64,000 nucleotides of DNA, taken from positions 253,819,206 to 253,883,205 of the forward strand of contig CAKMRJ010005634.1 of the NCBI GenBank assembly GCA_928212115.1, given 5' to 3'. The notes below the pieces were generated by a model. The model saw only the letters and a list, made by a program, of their open reading frames with translations, did not search any database and was not told the DNA's origin. Of this stretch, positions 1 through 11,000 are shown piece after piece (the stretch's first letter is position 1; every line of letters begins with the position of its first letter). The stretch is from Lactuca virosa (lineage: Eukaryota > Streptophyta > Magnoliopsida > Asterales > Asteraceae). The translations under genes were made by a program, and so were the position numbers.

Positions 1-38
<38 letters not shown>
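1..38. repeat. (TA)n microsatellite
   Basis: Pure TA dinucleotide repeat at the window edge, so its true length is unknown. The stretch 39-95 between this and the next microsatellite is unique AT-rich DNA with no gene. Confidence 0.95.
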
Positions 39-40
<2 letters not shown>

Positions 41-93
41 ATACTTATGAGATCGTAAATATAACTATCAAATACTTATATATACAATAAAAA

Positions 94-95
<2 letters not shown>

Positions 96-176
<81 letters not shown>
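96..176. repeat. (TA)n(TG)n compound microsatellite
   Basis: About 25 TA units pass into about 15 TG units. The TG end abuts, and may overlap by a base or two, the terminal TGTAG of the Copia A LTR. This hides any target-site duplication on that side. Confidence 0.95.
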
Positions 177-179
<3 letters not shown>

Positions 180-530
180 TTAGTATGAATCGAGTGTTAA
201 GAACGAAATCAGAGTACATAATGAACTAAGAACAAAGATTTAAATATAATTTTTTTGGCTCTTTGATTATATATGTAAGAGTACAAGAGTTATGAGAGAG
301 TAAAGTGCTCTCATTCTCAGAAGAATACGAAAGTTACTCTTATTCCTATGCTTACCCCGATTTATAGGGACATACAGACGCATACAAAAAACATAAGGAC
401 TAGACATGATAGCTTCGAACTCTAATCAAAGCGTTATGTAATACATACATTCGAAATAAATCAAAACTATTTCGAAACTACCAAAGCCTATTTGTACTTC
501 GAAACCTTACTATTAACTTCGAACTCTACA
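175..530 (-). repeat. Copia A 3' LTR
   Basis: Starts TGTAGT and ends CTCTACA, immediately followed by a reverse-complement polypurine tract. It resembles the LTRs at 5147-5450 and 59426-59622. A TATA-like box on the minus strand (TATAAATC, 359-366) would be its promoter. The right half carries five TTCGAA palindromes within about 120 bp. Confidence 0.85.
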
Positions 531-541
531 ATCTCCCCCTT
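531..541 (-). other. Polypurine tract of Copia A
   Basis: Reads AAGGGGGAGAT on the minus strand directly inside the 3' LTR, the site where plus-strand DNA synthesis starts. The same tract is found in degraded form at 5451 beside the related LTR. Confidence 0.8.
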
Positions 542-693
542 AGTGAGAAGTGTCGAATCTAAGTCATTAACATCTTTATGGTCTAGTGAAGAACTCGACG
601 AACCTCCGTGTGCTAGAAAATCGTATTTCGGATCTAAGCTCTATCTCCTGCTGTATTCCTCTTTCAACTATTAAGACAAATAAGAAGGCTCGT

Positions 694-1831
694 TTACTGA
701 GAGTTCGTGTACCTCTCCACATCACAAACTTGAAATAGAAACTTTGTTATCTTATTATTATTGTTCTTCCCAATAAAGACAACACCCAGAAGTTTGTGAA
801 CAATCTGCTCGTCCTCATAGTTCTTGAGACTACCTGGTCTTTTTAGCAACAACTGTAGCACAGTCACAGTTTTATTCATTGCCAATGCAAGCTCGACATT
901 TGTCATAGCTAAACAATCATAGTAATTGTCTACGAAGATTTTGATATGAGCAAAACCAAGCAAGAAATAGTCGTTATAGTTAACTTGAGGTTTTGACACA
1001 TCGACAGAGCTTAATATTTTTGCCACATTGATGAGATCGTTAAGGTTTATAAGAGGAAAGTCTTCCACTAAGAAGTCACAAGCAACATTGTTTGCTCTAA
1101 CCACAAAGTATCAAAAATTCTGTATCAGGCCTTCGAATAGAGTATCTTTGGAAATGTTTAACACCTTCACAATTTTTACCAAAGACCATACTTCCTCTTG
1201 CTTCTTTCCCAGAACAACATGAAACCTCAATTTCAATCGCTTACACTCATCATTATCTTCGAGCTTATCAATCAACTGATACGGAGCAGCAACCAACATC
1301 ATATGATTAATCGGAAAATCAAGCTGATTAAAATCAGTATTTTCGATCTCATAGCTTCTGTTTGGAATCTTCTCAAAGTCAAGCATATTTTCAGAAGAAA
1401 GAATTTGTTCAATAGTCTCATAACAATACTGCTTACATTGATCACCTTTGTTTAAACTTGGAGGATCACCTTGCCTTTGTCACTGTATGCTATCTATCTG
1501 TTTTTGCTTTTCTATTTCCTTCTCTAAATCTTTCTTCTTTTCATCTTCTGAAGGATTGATCTCAATACCCTTCTCTTTATTTTCTTTTTCTTCTTTCAAA
1601 TGTGGTGTCTTTGAACTCGAACTCGATCCCCATGCACTTTGTCCTATAACAATGCCTTTAGTCAGTGGTCTCGAAGTTGTTGTAGTTAAAGTAGTTGTTA
1701 AAGAAACAAAAAGTGATGTTGGAATTTGTGTCGACATCACCTTCCCCACAACCTTTCCTTGACCAGGATCCTTTGAAGAGCCAACCCCCTTATCTCCCCT
1801 TTGCACCACTTGTTTCACAGGTGGGGCACTT
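694..1831 (-). pseudogene. Copia A ORF3, C-terminal part (broken by composite B)
   Basis: Three minus-strand reading segments (1818-1480, 1386-1111, 1104-694), separated by stops and frameshifts, make the C-terminal third of the extra ORF that this Copia lineage carries after pol. The first is rich in Lys, Glu, Ser and Pro. The other two form a compact domain also seen at 5481-6353 and 51835-52515, with the shared motifs VWSLVKI, DFPLINLNDL, FAHIKIF and NYYDCLA. The gene stops at position 1831, where composite B begins, and resumes at 17419. The function of ORF3 is not established. I see no signal peptide or membrane segment, so calling it an envelope protein is not supported. Confidence 0.75.
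1827..1831. repeat. Target-site duplication CACTT (left copy of composite B)
   Basis: CACTT lies directly before the LTR at 1832 and again at 17419-17423 directly after the LTR ending at 17418. This shows that 1832-17418 behaves as one insertion. Confidence 0.85.
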
Positions 1832-2113
1832 TTTAGTGGTGTTGACTATGATGGCATGTGCGGAATTAGAAAAGATCTAGTGAATCATCATGTAAACTCA
1901 AGATCACAATGAGTAAATGAATCTGTGTAAGCTCATATTAGATCTAGAAAGGATATACAAATGGGTTTGTACAAATTTCTCTCTCTAGTCTAACACTCCA
2001 AAAATGATCATCTCTAAATATGAGTGTCACTCACTTCCTATTTATATGAAAGACAACTCATTTACACATCAATAAGGGTAAGCCACATCCAAGCGTGACT
2101 TTTCACCCTAACA
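1832..2113 (-). repeat. LTR-B, left copy (3' LTR)
   Basis: 282 bp, aligning end to end with 17137-17418. The first bases read TTTAG where the other copy has TGTAG, and it ends CCCTAACA. The purine-rich tract on its right marks it as a 3' LTR of a minus-strand element. Confidence 0.88.
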
Positions 2114-2124
2114 TTCTCCCCCTC
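2114..2124 (-). other. Polypurine tract beside LTR-B
   Basis: GAGGGGGAGAA on the minus strand, adjoining LTR-B. The sequence inside it differs from that inside the A-type tracts at 531 and 5451, which indicates a separate family. Confidence 0.75.
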
Positions 2125-3876
2125 AAAGTTAGGATTGGATGACCGGCTTCAATATCCAACGAGCTCGCGCGATCAACAAAAAACTCCCCCTCGAAGTAAC
2201 ACCGGTCTTCAAATCCGCAAATGAATATCCGACAAACCCGCTTCAAATACCCATCATTCTCCCCCTTTTTATAATAAAAAAATGATTATAAAACCCATTA
2301 AGGGTGAGAAGCGCCCAAGGAATAAATTTGACAATAATCCCCCTTAATGTGTACCAAAAATGAATCACCAAAAATCTTGCACAGAAAAACAATCACGAAA
2401 AAACCTCAAAAAATTTCCAATTTGTGAAATTTTTTGACTTTTTGGGTAAAAGTTGCAAGATTTTCTAAAATCTGGGTAAAAAAATGTAACTTTCTTAATT
2501 CTGCAGGGACCCGTTGCACCAAAAATAGCCATATATGCGAATTTCTCCCCCATTTGTGAAACTGGGTAGAAATTGTAAATTCGCACAAACTGCAGGGACT
2601 GACCTTGTAAATTCTTCAATTTCTCATATTTTTTATCCCAATTTCGAAGTCGGGTTATTTTTGCCAACATTTCGAAACATCGGGGACTCAATGCGAAAAT
2701 ACAGGTTATATCATCACTTTTACTCCTATTTCGAATCTGGACCTTTTCTGCCATTTTGTTGAAAGTCCAGGGGTGCAAACTGAAACTATTCGTGTTCTTC
2801 CCCAAATCACCGTGTTCCAGTCGAATAAGACTTTAAAGACAAGTAGCGACTATCGATCATCGATGTTCACTAATACCCATCGACCAAAATCGACATCTCG
2901 CTTCAAAGTACAGACTTCGTTCGTCGCTTTTCATTCAACATCTACACCAAATCATCACACTTCGATCCAATTTTGACTTTTGTTAGTTTGACCCTGATAA
3001 ACTGTTATCGATGAACACATATTCCATCCTCTAATCAATTCGTTACATTTCCAATTTCAATCGAGCTGACCATTGATTCGTTCGACACAAGATCAACAAT
3101 CGACATCAAAACATCTATCAACAAACACTTCGAAATCAAAATCAATTTCCCCGTCGATATCCAAAACAAAACTTGTCTTCAAGAACAAATCGAATCAAAT
3201 CAAACTCCAAAATGAAAACAATTTCGACATCCATAGCCCAAATACAACCTGTATTAATCAATTTTAGCCTCAATTTCATCGATTCATCTCTTAAATCTCG
3301 ACTTTGACTTTTTCATAGTTTGACTTTTCAAAGCCAAAGACCAAATTGACGAATCAAACACCAAATTTTAGATCAAAAACTTGATAAACTATCATTTCTT
3401 CACGAAAATTTCAAAGTTCTTGATCAATTTCATCAAAATAAAATACTCGATTGATGAAATCTGTGCGATGTCTTAAAAAAAACGATTTCATCACATATGA
3501 AATTGAAACTGATTTTCAGATAAAGATTCATCGACGATTGGAAATAAACAATGAGAAACCGAGATTAAGAAATCAAGATCAATAGATTATGAAGATGATC
3601 ATCTGAAGGTACAAGTATGATATGCGACTTGTCGACTGACGAACAACAACGTGACTTTAATCCACTATATCTGATCAAAGTGATCGAATTAATTAGGCTT
3701 AGTTTGAATCGATGAACAGTAAAAAATTGATTGGGCTCAAGATTTTATAAAAAAAAATAATGTTTGTTTTGGGCTTGATATAAAAAAATTATATTGGATC
3801 ATCAATGTGGTTAAAACGGATTTGATCCAACGAGGCAAATCGATCAAAAATGAAAAACGCAAAGTATGAATCGAAA
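2125..3876. other. Non-coding internal region of the LTR-B element
   Basis: No credible coding sequence. About 2400-2790 contains roughly four degenerate units of about 80 bp, marked by GCAGGGACC, GCAGGGACT, CGGGGACTC and CAGGGGTGC. The rest is AT-rich with many TCGA-containing words. Together with 3877-5132 it gives an internal region of only 3 kb, too short for gag plus pol, so the LTR-B element looks non-autonomous. Confidence 0.5.
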
Positions 3877-4425
3877 TCATGGACGTTTTGGAATCCATTT
3901 GAGAATTTGAGTTACCTTTTTGACTAATCGAGATCCATTAGCAACGAATGAATCAAATTTAGAAGATCTTGGTTCTTTTGTTGGAATGAGAAAATCTCCA
4001 ATTTGAACATTGTACCACCCACTATGCATGTTGTACAACTCGTTCTTCGTGTTCTTCGTGTTCTTCAACGATCCAAGAACATCTTCAAAGGAACCACCAA
4101 CACTTTTGGGTTTTGACTTCAAATTCAATGCAACCTTTGGAGATTGTTGCTTTGGAACCCAAATTTGTTTCACGGATTTCAGATTCACAACAACATTTGA
4201 CGATTTTTGTGAGTAAACCCACTTGTTTTTGCGATTGATCTTCTTCTTCTTTTTCTTTCTCTTATTTTTGCATCTTGAAGACTTGACTTCATGAACAAAC
4301 CCACTTTTAACAACATCAACTTTGTGAGTTTGAATCAAATCTTTTGGAGTTTGATACTTGTGAATTTCTTGAATCACCGGCTTCCGATAAGGAATCATTC
4401 CTTCAAAAGAATCACAAGAACACAA
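3877..4425 (-). CDS. Short gag-linker-like ORF of the LTR-B element
   Basis: 182-codon minus-strand ORF, basic, with a run of Lys/Arg around residues 54-68. Short Trp-containing motifs recur (KWVYSQ, QIWVPKQ, KWIPKRP) and resemble the linker between gag and protease in SIRE-like Copia polyproteins. There is no zinc knuckle, protease or polymerase motif. It lies about 700 bp inside the primer site at 5133. It may be a remnant of a polyprotein in a non-autonomous element or a chance reading frame. I do not recognise a function. Confidence 0.35.
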   Translation of the reverse strand: MCSCDSFEGMIPYRKPVIQEIHKYQTPKDLIQTHKVDVVKSGFVHEVKSSRCKNKRKKKKKKINRKNKWVYSQKSSNVVVNLKSVKQIWVPKQQSPKVALNLKSKPKSVGGSFEDVLGSLKNTKNTKNELYNMHSGWYNVQIGDFLIPTKEPRSSKFDSFVANGSRLVKKVTQILKWIPKRP

Positions 4426-5132
4426 AATATCACCGGTGTGAACTCCAATTGAGAAAAAAACTTTTTCATCATGAGAATCAACTTGAACTCCTTTTTCTTG
4501 AACATCAAGATCATCATCAAGAACACCTTCCCGAGCTTCACGACAATCTGCATAATATTCAAGTTTATTGCTTCCATATTTGCATTCAGCACGAGGAATT
4601 CCTTTTATGACTTCTCCGTCTCTTCTATTTCTTCATCTCTTTTGATATGTTGTAACCAAACGATCAAACAAATCTTTGGTTTGAAAAATTGGACAACTAA
4701 TTAATTCTCCAACTTCATTCTTTTCTCCATTTACAACGAGATCACATTCACTATTCAATCCAACGGTCAGGCTATAAAGAAGATATTCAAAAGTGTATTC
4801 ACCTTGAAAATCTTTACTCTATATCATCCATTTCTCCATAATTGCTTCTTTACTTTTGAATCATATGATATGAATTTGGGTTTTCTAGAGAGACAAAGTG
4901 AAAATCAAGGAGATCTCTAGAGAGAGAAAGTGAATATGAACCAAATTCTAGTGAGAGAAAGTGGTACAAACAAGTATTATAGAGAGAAAATCGAGTTATG
5001 TATCAAATCAAGGAAAAATTCGATTTCTAGAATACAAAACACTCTCTAAACACGAAGATCGATAAGAACATGAAGAATCACCAAATCAAGATAGCCATCG
5101 AGGATTAATTCTTGATCCAATCAAGAACACCC
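4426..5132 (-). other. Leader of the LTR-B element
   Basis: AT-rich stretch between the short ORF and the primer site, with repeated GAGAGAAAGTG-like words around 4885-4990. No reading frame of substance. It does not resemble the leader at 16888-17122, although both abut a primer-binding site. Confidence 0.4.
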
Positions 5133-5144
5133 GCTCTGATACCA
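5133..5144 (-). other. Primer-binding site (initiator Met-tRNA)
   Basis: On the minus strand this reads TGGTATCAGAGC, the usual complement of the plant initiator Met-tRNA 3' end, two bases inside the LTR at 5147. It shows that the DNA to its left is the 5' end of an internal region. Confidence 0.88.
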
Positions 5145-5146
5145 AT

Positions 5147-5450
5147 TTTAGAAGTGATTAATCGAGTATGTGAATCAAAATCAGAGTAAAGATGAACACG
5201 AGAAGTAAATAAGGTCTGGTTCAGCTCATATTACTTCCAATGAACAAGAGTACAAAATGATAATAGAAATGGGAAAACTCTACTATCAACTCTATTTTCA
5301 GCTCCTATTTATAGGAGGCTGAAAGTACAAAAAATACTAAGGCTAGACTTTAAGCTTAGTTAATAAAATGCCTTAGCAAATATATAAGGAAACATACGAA
5401 ACATACAACTACACAGATTTCGACATATTACAAGACATTTCGACTCTATA
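5147..5450 (-). repeat. A-type LTR inside composite B, shared by two internal regions
   Basis: 304 bp. Its right end (CTCTATA, then a degraded polypurine tract) is what a 3' LTR should have. Its left end abuts a primer-binding site, which only a 5' LTR should have. The sequence is of the Copia A family, not the LTR-B family. A minus-strand TATA box (TATAAATAGG) lies at 5304-5313. Confidence 0.82.
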
Positions 5451-5462
5451 ATCTTTCCCTTT
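5451..5462 (-). other. Degraded polypurine tract of the A-type unit
   Basis: AAAGGGAAAGAT on the minus strand between ORF3 and the A-type LTR, at the place where Copia A has AAGGGGGAGAT. Confidence 0.65.
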
Positions 5463-5480
5463 GTAATCATGTCGAACTTC

Positions 5481-8400
5481 TCAATTCGTGAAAATTTGTG
5501 CAGCAAAGTGCATCATCCTTCGTATCTCCGAGTACCATGTCAATATCTTCCTCAACTCGACTTTGTCTCCATCATTGTTATTCTTGCAATTATTCATACG
5601 AACAATGAAATTCGTATATTGCGAAGAAGTATATCTTTCTATCTCTGAAGCCTAGAACAAAAACATCTTAGCTTTGCCATTTTTATCCTTTCCAGCAAAG
5701 ACCATTCCAAAAGGTTTCAAACATATCTCCCCATCTGCAAAATTCTTCATTTCTGCTTGAGTGTTCGACAATTCCATAGCAACTTTCACTTATTTTCCCA
5801 AAGCTGATGCTAACTCCACATCTGTCAATGCTAGACAATCGTAGTAATTTTCTGTGAAGATTTTGATATGGGCAAGACCAAGCCTCAAAACATCTTTGTC
5901 AGTCTCTTGAAGTTGCGAAGTCTTTGTGTCTTTCAAAAGTAATGCAACTTGAATCAGGTCATTCAAGTTCATTAGAGGAAAATCAGCAACAGAGAAGTCA
6001 CAAACTTGATTGTTCGCTCTTACAACATGATACCAAAATTTCTGTATCATATTCTCGAACATTACATCCTTCGATATACTAACAATTTTCTTGATATTCA
6101 CCAAAGACCATATCTCTTCTAGTTCTTTTTCAACAACTACATGAAACCTAAGTTTCATATGGATATAATCATCCTCATTGTCGAACTTCTCAATTATCTT
6201 GTACTGAGCCATGATAAACATCATTTCATTTGTTGGGAAATCAAGTTGACACATATCAGTGTTAGTGATAGAGTAGCTTTTCTTTGGCTTCTTCTCAAAT
6301 GAATACATGTGATTGTAAGCGACTCTTGCTTCTATATTATCATAACTGTACAACTTCTTTGGATCTCCTTTTTCGATACTCGGTGGATCACTTTCACGAA
6401 GTATTTGTATGCTCTGTATTTGCTTTGCTTCTCCATTTCAGCTTCAATTTCGGCCTTCTTCTCTTCTTTCGACTTTTCAACTACAATCGCTTTCCCTTTA
6501 TCTTTCATTGCTTCTGATACCTTTGGCTTTGACGAACTTGAACTTCCTCCTTCAATTGTTGGACCAATAACAAATCTCTTCAGAATGGGCCTTGTTGTTG
6601 TCTTGATTTCTTCTGTTATATTCGCCTTTGAAACTATTGGTATCGTGACTTGAGTAGATACAACTTTCGTTACTTCACCAGCAGTAGTAACAATCTTCTC
6701 AATCTTTTTCGGCTTATCATCCCTTTTTGTAATTTTCGAAGATTTTCCTTCTTGACTTTTCTTTTCTCCCCCTTGCACCCCTGTGACAACAGGTGGGGCA
6801 CTAGTGGGTAACATGTGTGCAAACTTCGAAATAGGAGCAACAACCTTCTGAATGGCTTGATCAAACGAATGTAACTTCTGAGTAAAAAACTCAGGAGTTA
6901 AGAAGGAAGTAGGAGCCGGTTTCGACACTAGCTCTTTCAATTCACCAAGCAACACACCCATCTTATCGAAGTTTTGAGCATCAGCTTTATCCTTTGCATC
7001 AAACTTTGGAGTTAAAGCTTAATACCACTGAACAGTCGTTCGGACATCAGTAGAAATAGTATCAACATTCGACTGGACGGTCGAATAATTTGAATTCATC
7101 TCGTGTAGTTCTTTGGAAATCTCAGCCTCCAGCTCCTCAAGTTTTCTATTTACATCTTCCCGAACTGTCTTGACATCTTTAACAAAAAGAACATGTCATT
7201 CTTTTGTTGCCAATCGAAGATCTTTGAGTGCAGAATTAAACGAATCCGTCTGAGCTTTGATCCACAATTCTTTATTTTTATCCATAACATCCATTTGTTG
7301 CTGCATTTGAAGCTCTACAGCTTTGAGCATCACATCAACTTCGATTCCTGATACTGAATGCTTTGCTCCAGAATCAGCTTGTGATTGAAGAATAGTATTG
7401 AGTTTGCGATTGAGAATCTTGAATTTCTTTCCCAACATCAGCATATGATCAGGGATGTTCTCTTCTTCGGAATTGAATTCCAAATCAGCAAAAGTTCCTC
7501 CGAAACCTCCTCCATCTGTTTCATCATCGGAAGTTGGTTTTAGTGGATCGGTGGATTGAGATGGGAAAAGTGTAGTGAAGGGTTGGTTTAAGACTTAATC
7601 GAAAGTTGGTGAAGGATTGGTGGTGGAAAGAGGTGTAATAAATGGTGGTAGAGAAACAAAAATGCTCGAAATAGTTTCAGAAATACCTTGAGAAGATAGA
7701 GTAACACTCACCATAACATGTGTATCCATATTAGATACATTTGCAACAATTGGAGAAATTGGAACCTCCTCAAGAACTGGTTTGGTTACAACAATTTCGA
7801 GTGGAACTGTGGTTGTTGTTGATAACGAAACATTTTCAAGGATTAGTGGTTGTGAGATTTTTGGGGAATTCTAACCCAAAGGTGATTCTGGAACTATCTC
7901 ACTATCTGATGACTCTACACAAACCACCATCTTTCGTTTCTTCCTCTTCTTGTTGATATGCTTCGCCACATCCTCAGCTCTTTGCTTTTTGGATGATCGG
8001 GATACGGGTGCAGGAATCTCAAGAACTTTCATTCCTTGTCGGTTAAGCTGAGGTTTGCGAATAATAGGAGATTGATCTTTTGACAAAGTTCATTTCTGAT
8101 AAGTGAAATTCCTTAGTTTTTTGAACACACCTGATTTCGAAGGGATGAATTCCTTCGAAGATTCAGGAACAACCTTCTCCTTAGGCTTCTCAGTTTCGAT
8201 TGCAATCTTCTTAGGAGACGTGATCTTAGGTTGTTTCTTAGGAGATTCGTGAACAACAACCTCTTCAGGAACCTTCTTTGGCTTTTTCGACTTCTTAGAG
8301 GAACCTTCATCACTTAGTTTCATCAAAATCTCAGTTTCAACTGAAGGATTAATATGTTGCAAGTATGCCACCAATACTGAATTAGATGGATCAACTTTCT

Positions 8401-9193
8401 TCAACATCCCATCAGGAATTCGAGCCATAGTCGGGAAGACTTCTGAATCATCCACAACAGACTTTGGAAAATGATATTTCACGAATTCTGCCTTAGCCAC
8501 ATCAGCAGGAACTGAAATACCTTCTTTCTCATATACATACTGAAGAACCAAACTCCAGTATCTAGCACACGAAATACCTTTGACCACATTCGTGTTTTCT
8601 AGGCTCTTGATAAACTCCTTCCAAATCTGAGTAGCATAATCAACATTAAGATCATAATACAACCCATCTACCATAGCATAAACTTCCATTCTCCCCTTAT
8701 CAAGCCCTACACTTCGCCCAGTTAAGAAATGAAGGTATATGCCAAACAGAAAATTCCATATGCAAGGAAGACCAGATTTCTCGAAATCACTGATCTTAAC
8801 GAGTGGTGGCTGATGACCCATCTCGTTAAACATGAACATAACTTGATCAGCAATTTGTTTAAAGAATGGAGGTGAATTGGGAATTACCAAGATTTTAGTA
8901 AACAACTTCTTCGTGAACCAAATTCGCTTTTCATTCACCAAATTGAAAGTGATTACATCAGTGGCTTTGCTGTAAGAAGCATTGGAACCAGCCATTGATA
9001 ACCACGACATCGGGACTGCAAAAGCATTGATCATTGCAGTTGCAAGACCAGAATGTTGAAGAGCAACAATCAGCATCTTGAGTTCTTCAGGATACAGTGA
9101 CAAATCTCCTTCAACCTGATAGTTGGTGCTTTGAATCTTCATAAGTGGTTGAGAGGCAATTTCTTCAGTACTCGAGGTTGGATCAGCCGCCAT
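5481..9193 (-). pseudogene. ORF3 of the A-type unit in composite B, near full length
   Basis: Starts at the ATG at 9193 and can be followed in one frame, through stops at about 8090, 7868, 7596, 7193 and 7020, to about 6350, where a frameshift leads into the segment 6353-5481. Total about 1,230 codons, ending some 20 bp from the polypurine tract. N-terminal globular region about residues 1-290 (motifs MSWLSMAG, MFMFNEMGHQPP, ARYWSLVLQ). Then a Lys/Pro/Ser-rich stretch, a likely coiled coil (about 7480-7100), a second basic low-complexity stretch, and the conserved C-terminal domain (VWSLVKI-like, DFPLMNLNDL, LAHIKIF). A TATA box and leader precede the ATG. The biochemical role is unknown. Confidence 0.78.
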
Positions 9194-9293
9194 TGATTAG
9201 GGTTTTGAGAAATTCTTAAAGAACAGAGAAATTTAGGGCTTTTTGATCGTCTGAGAATATGAACGCGTAATTAGAAAAGGAGATAAAAATTTC

Positions 9294-9301
9294 CTTTTAT
9301 A
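9294..9301 (-). promoter_or_regulatory. Putative internal promoter of ORF3 (A-type unit in B)
   Basis: TATAAAAG on the minus strand, 108 nt upstream of the ORF3 ATG (9193). In between are GCCCTAAATTTCTCTG and AAACCCTAATCAATGG, which look like a plant leader with a telo-box-type motif and a good start context. The same arrangement recurs at 20122 and 48289. Confidence 0.6.
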
Positions 9302-9302
9302 T

Positions 9303-10588
9303 GTAACCCCTTTTGAATTCCGAACATTTTCTTGAAAGAGTAAGCCACGTCTGTCGTTGAAAGTCGCACGACTAGCCGTTAAACGTGTCATGTCAGATAA
9401 AGTTCCTTGAAAGTCAGGCCATGTTACAAAACCGTCGCATCAAACTGTTCATGAGTACCAATTGGATAAGATCGAAAACCTTCGGCACGGAGGTTAGGCT
9501 CTTTCGTCTTTGGATTAGAGACGAAGTCATATGCCAGACTGGTGAAATCATCAGCCTGAGTTGGTAGTGCTCAGAACCTCAAGGATTTCGTGAGTGTAGT
9601 GTGCCAAGAGAATAAGATAAGAAGCAAACTAACAAAAAATTGGGATCTGTAATGTCGAAAAATAAAATTTCGACACAAAGGCAGTTAAACCCCGGGTAAA
9701 GGTTGCTTCGTTAATTATCAAGATAGATAATCAACAGCTTGTGTATGTTCCCGTGATTTACAATCGAATACTTATAGAGAAGTATCGAAGGGCTTCTTTT
9801 TCAAGGCTTTGTAGGTGGCTTAAAAATTTCGTCACATATCAACCTAAACATAAGGTGAGCAATTGTAACAGAAATTACATGTTTGACCAGTGTAGTCAGT
9901 GACAAGTATGCTTTGATTGAAATATTTGAAGTGACTTTGAATTGCAAATGAAACTCACCCTGAAATCATATTCAAGAAAAAAATTTAAATTGGATCCTGT
10001 TGGGTAACAAATATCCTGGGTTTCGATAATTTAATCAAGATCACGCAAAGAAATTGAATATGATTTGGAGTTTCGAAAGTTTGTACTGAAACAAATCTTT
10101 CGTTAAATCTGGAATATAGTTCCCCGTCAATTCCTTAAAAAGAGTTTGATAATTTGGGTTTCACTTTCATCACGGTCTCATGATGTTAGATCATTAACAC
10201 ATAAGTTTGATATGTCTAAGTCATGATTAGTTTGAATAATGACCTCTTGGACATACGTCATTGTGTGTGAAACGTGTTAGAAGTTTGAGATGAAAAAGGT
10301 TGATTCATGAATTCAATTGTACCTCTGTTATGTTTGGACGAAACAGGAAACTCTTAACTCATTTGAGAAGATTTAGGAAGCTCAGTAGACTAATGTGAAT
10401 GCAAGCCTGATTGGGAAGAAATTTTCGTGATGAAAATTTCATTAAGGCTTTCGAAATCACACATTGAGTCAATGGAGGTTTGGGTCGACATGCTGCAGCA
10501 TGCTTCGAAAGTATACCTGACCCTAGAAACGCAAGCATGACCCTTGTAAAACTTCATTTGAATCTGCACTAAGAAAGAAAGAACAAAA
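9303..10588 (-). other. Pol-ORF3 spacer, first part
   Basis: About 1.3 kb with no protein-coding sequence. It aligns by eye with 20160-21480 in Copia A: both carry AATCGAATA, GTATCGAAGGG and a TGACCAGTGTAGT block. The spacer is thus a fixed part of this element family. Why it is conserved is unknown. Confidence 0.55.
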
Positions 10589-10850
10589 TACAAAATAACA
10601 AAAATATTTTTGGATTTTATATTTTTGAAAAGAGAAAAAATATTTTTGGTATTTTTTTATTTTTCGAAAAGAAACACAAAGTAACGAAAATATTTTTGGT
10701 ATTTTTGATTTTTCGAAAAGAAATACAGAGAAACAAAAATATTTTTGGAATTTTTGATTTTTCGAAAACAAATACAAAGAAACGAAAATATTTTTGGATT
10801 CTCCAATTTTTCAAAATTAAACAAAACAAACGAAAACTTAAGAAAGTACC
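10589..10850 (-). repeat. Tandem repeat in pol-ORF3 spacer (about 50-bp unit)
   Basis: About five units of 45-50 bp, each containing AAATATTTTTGG followed by TTTTTGATTTTTCGAAAA and an AAACAAATACAAAGAAAC-type stretch. A diverged array with the same layout is at 21500-21770 in Copia A. 10851-11000 holds nothing further. Confidence 0.8.
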
Positions 10851-11000
10851 AAACGAACGAAACTTTTCTTGTCCAAAAGTCGAAAACGAAGCGTATTGAA
10901 ACGCTGAATATGAACAGTAACCTCTGAATGGTTAATAGTACGCACCTCTGAATCATTCAACAATGCCTCTAAATCGACACTTTTTCATCTTCTTTCTTTG

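Noticed and set aside
2125..5132. A host gene between LTR-B and the A-type LTR
   Set aside because: No spliced or unspliced frame with a recognisable domain. The region is bounded by a polypurine tract and a primer-binding site, so it is the inside of an element.
5481..9193. ORF3 as a retroviral envelope gene
   Set aside because: The position after pol fits the env-like label used for SIRE elements, but I see no signal peptide, transmembrane segment or furin-type site in any of the three copies, so the name is not supported.
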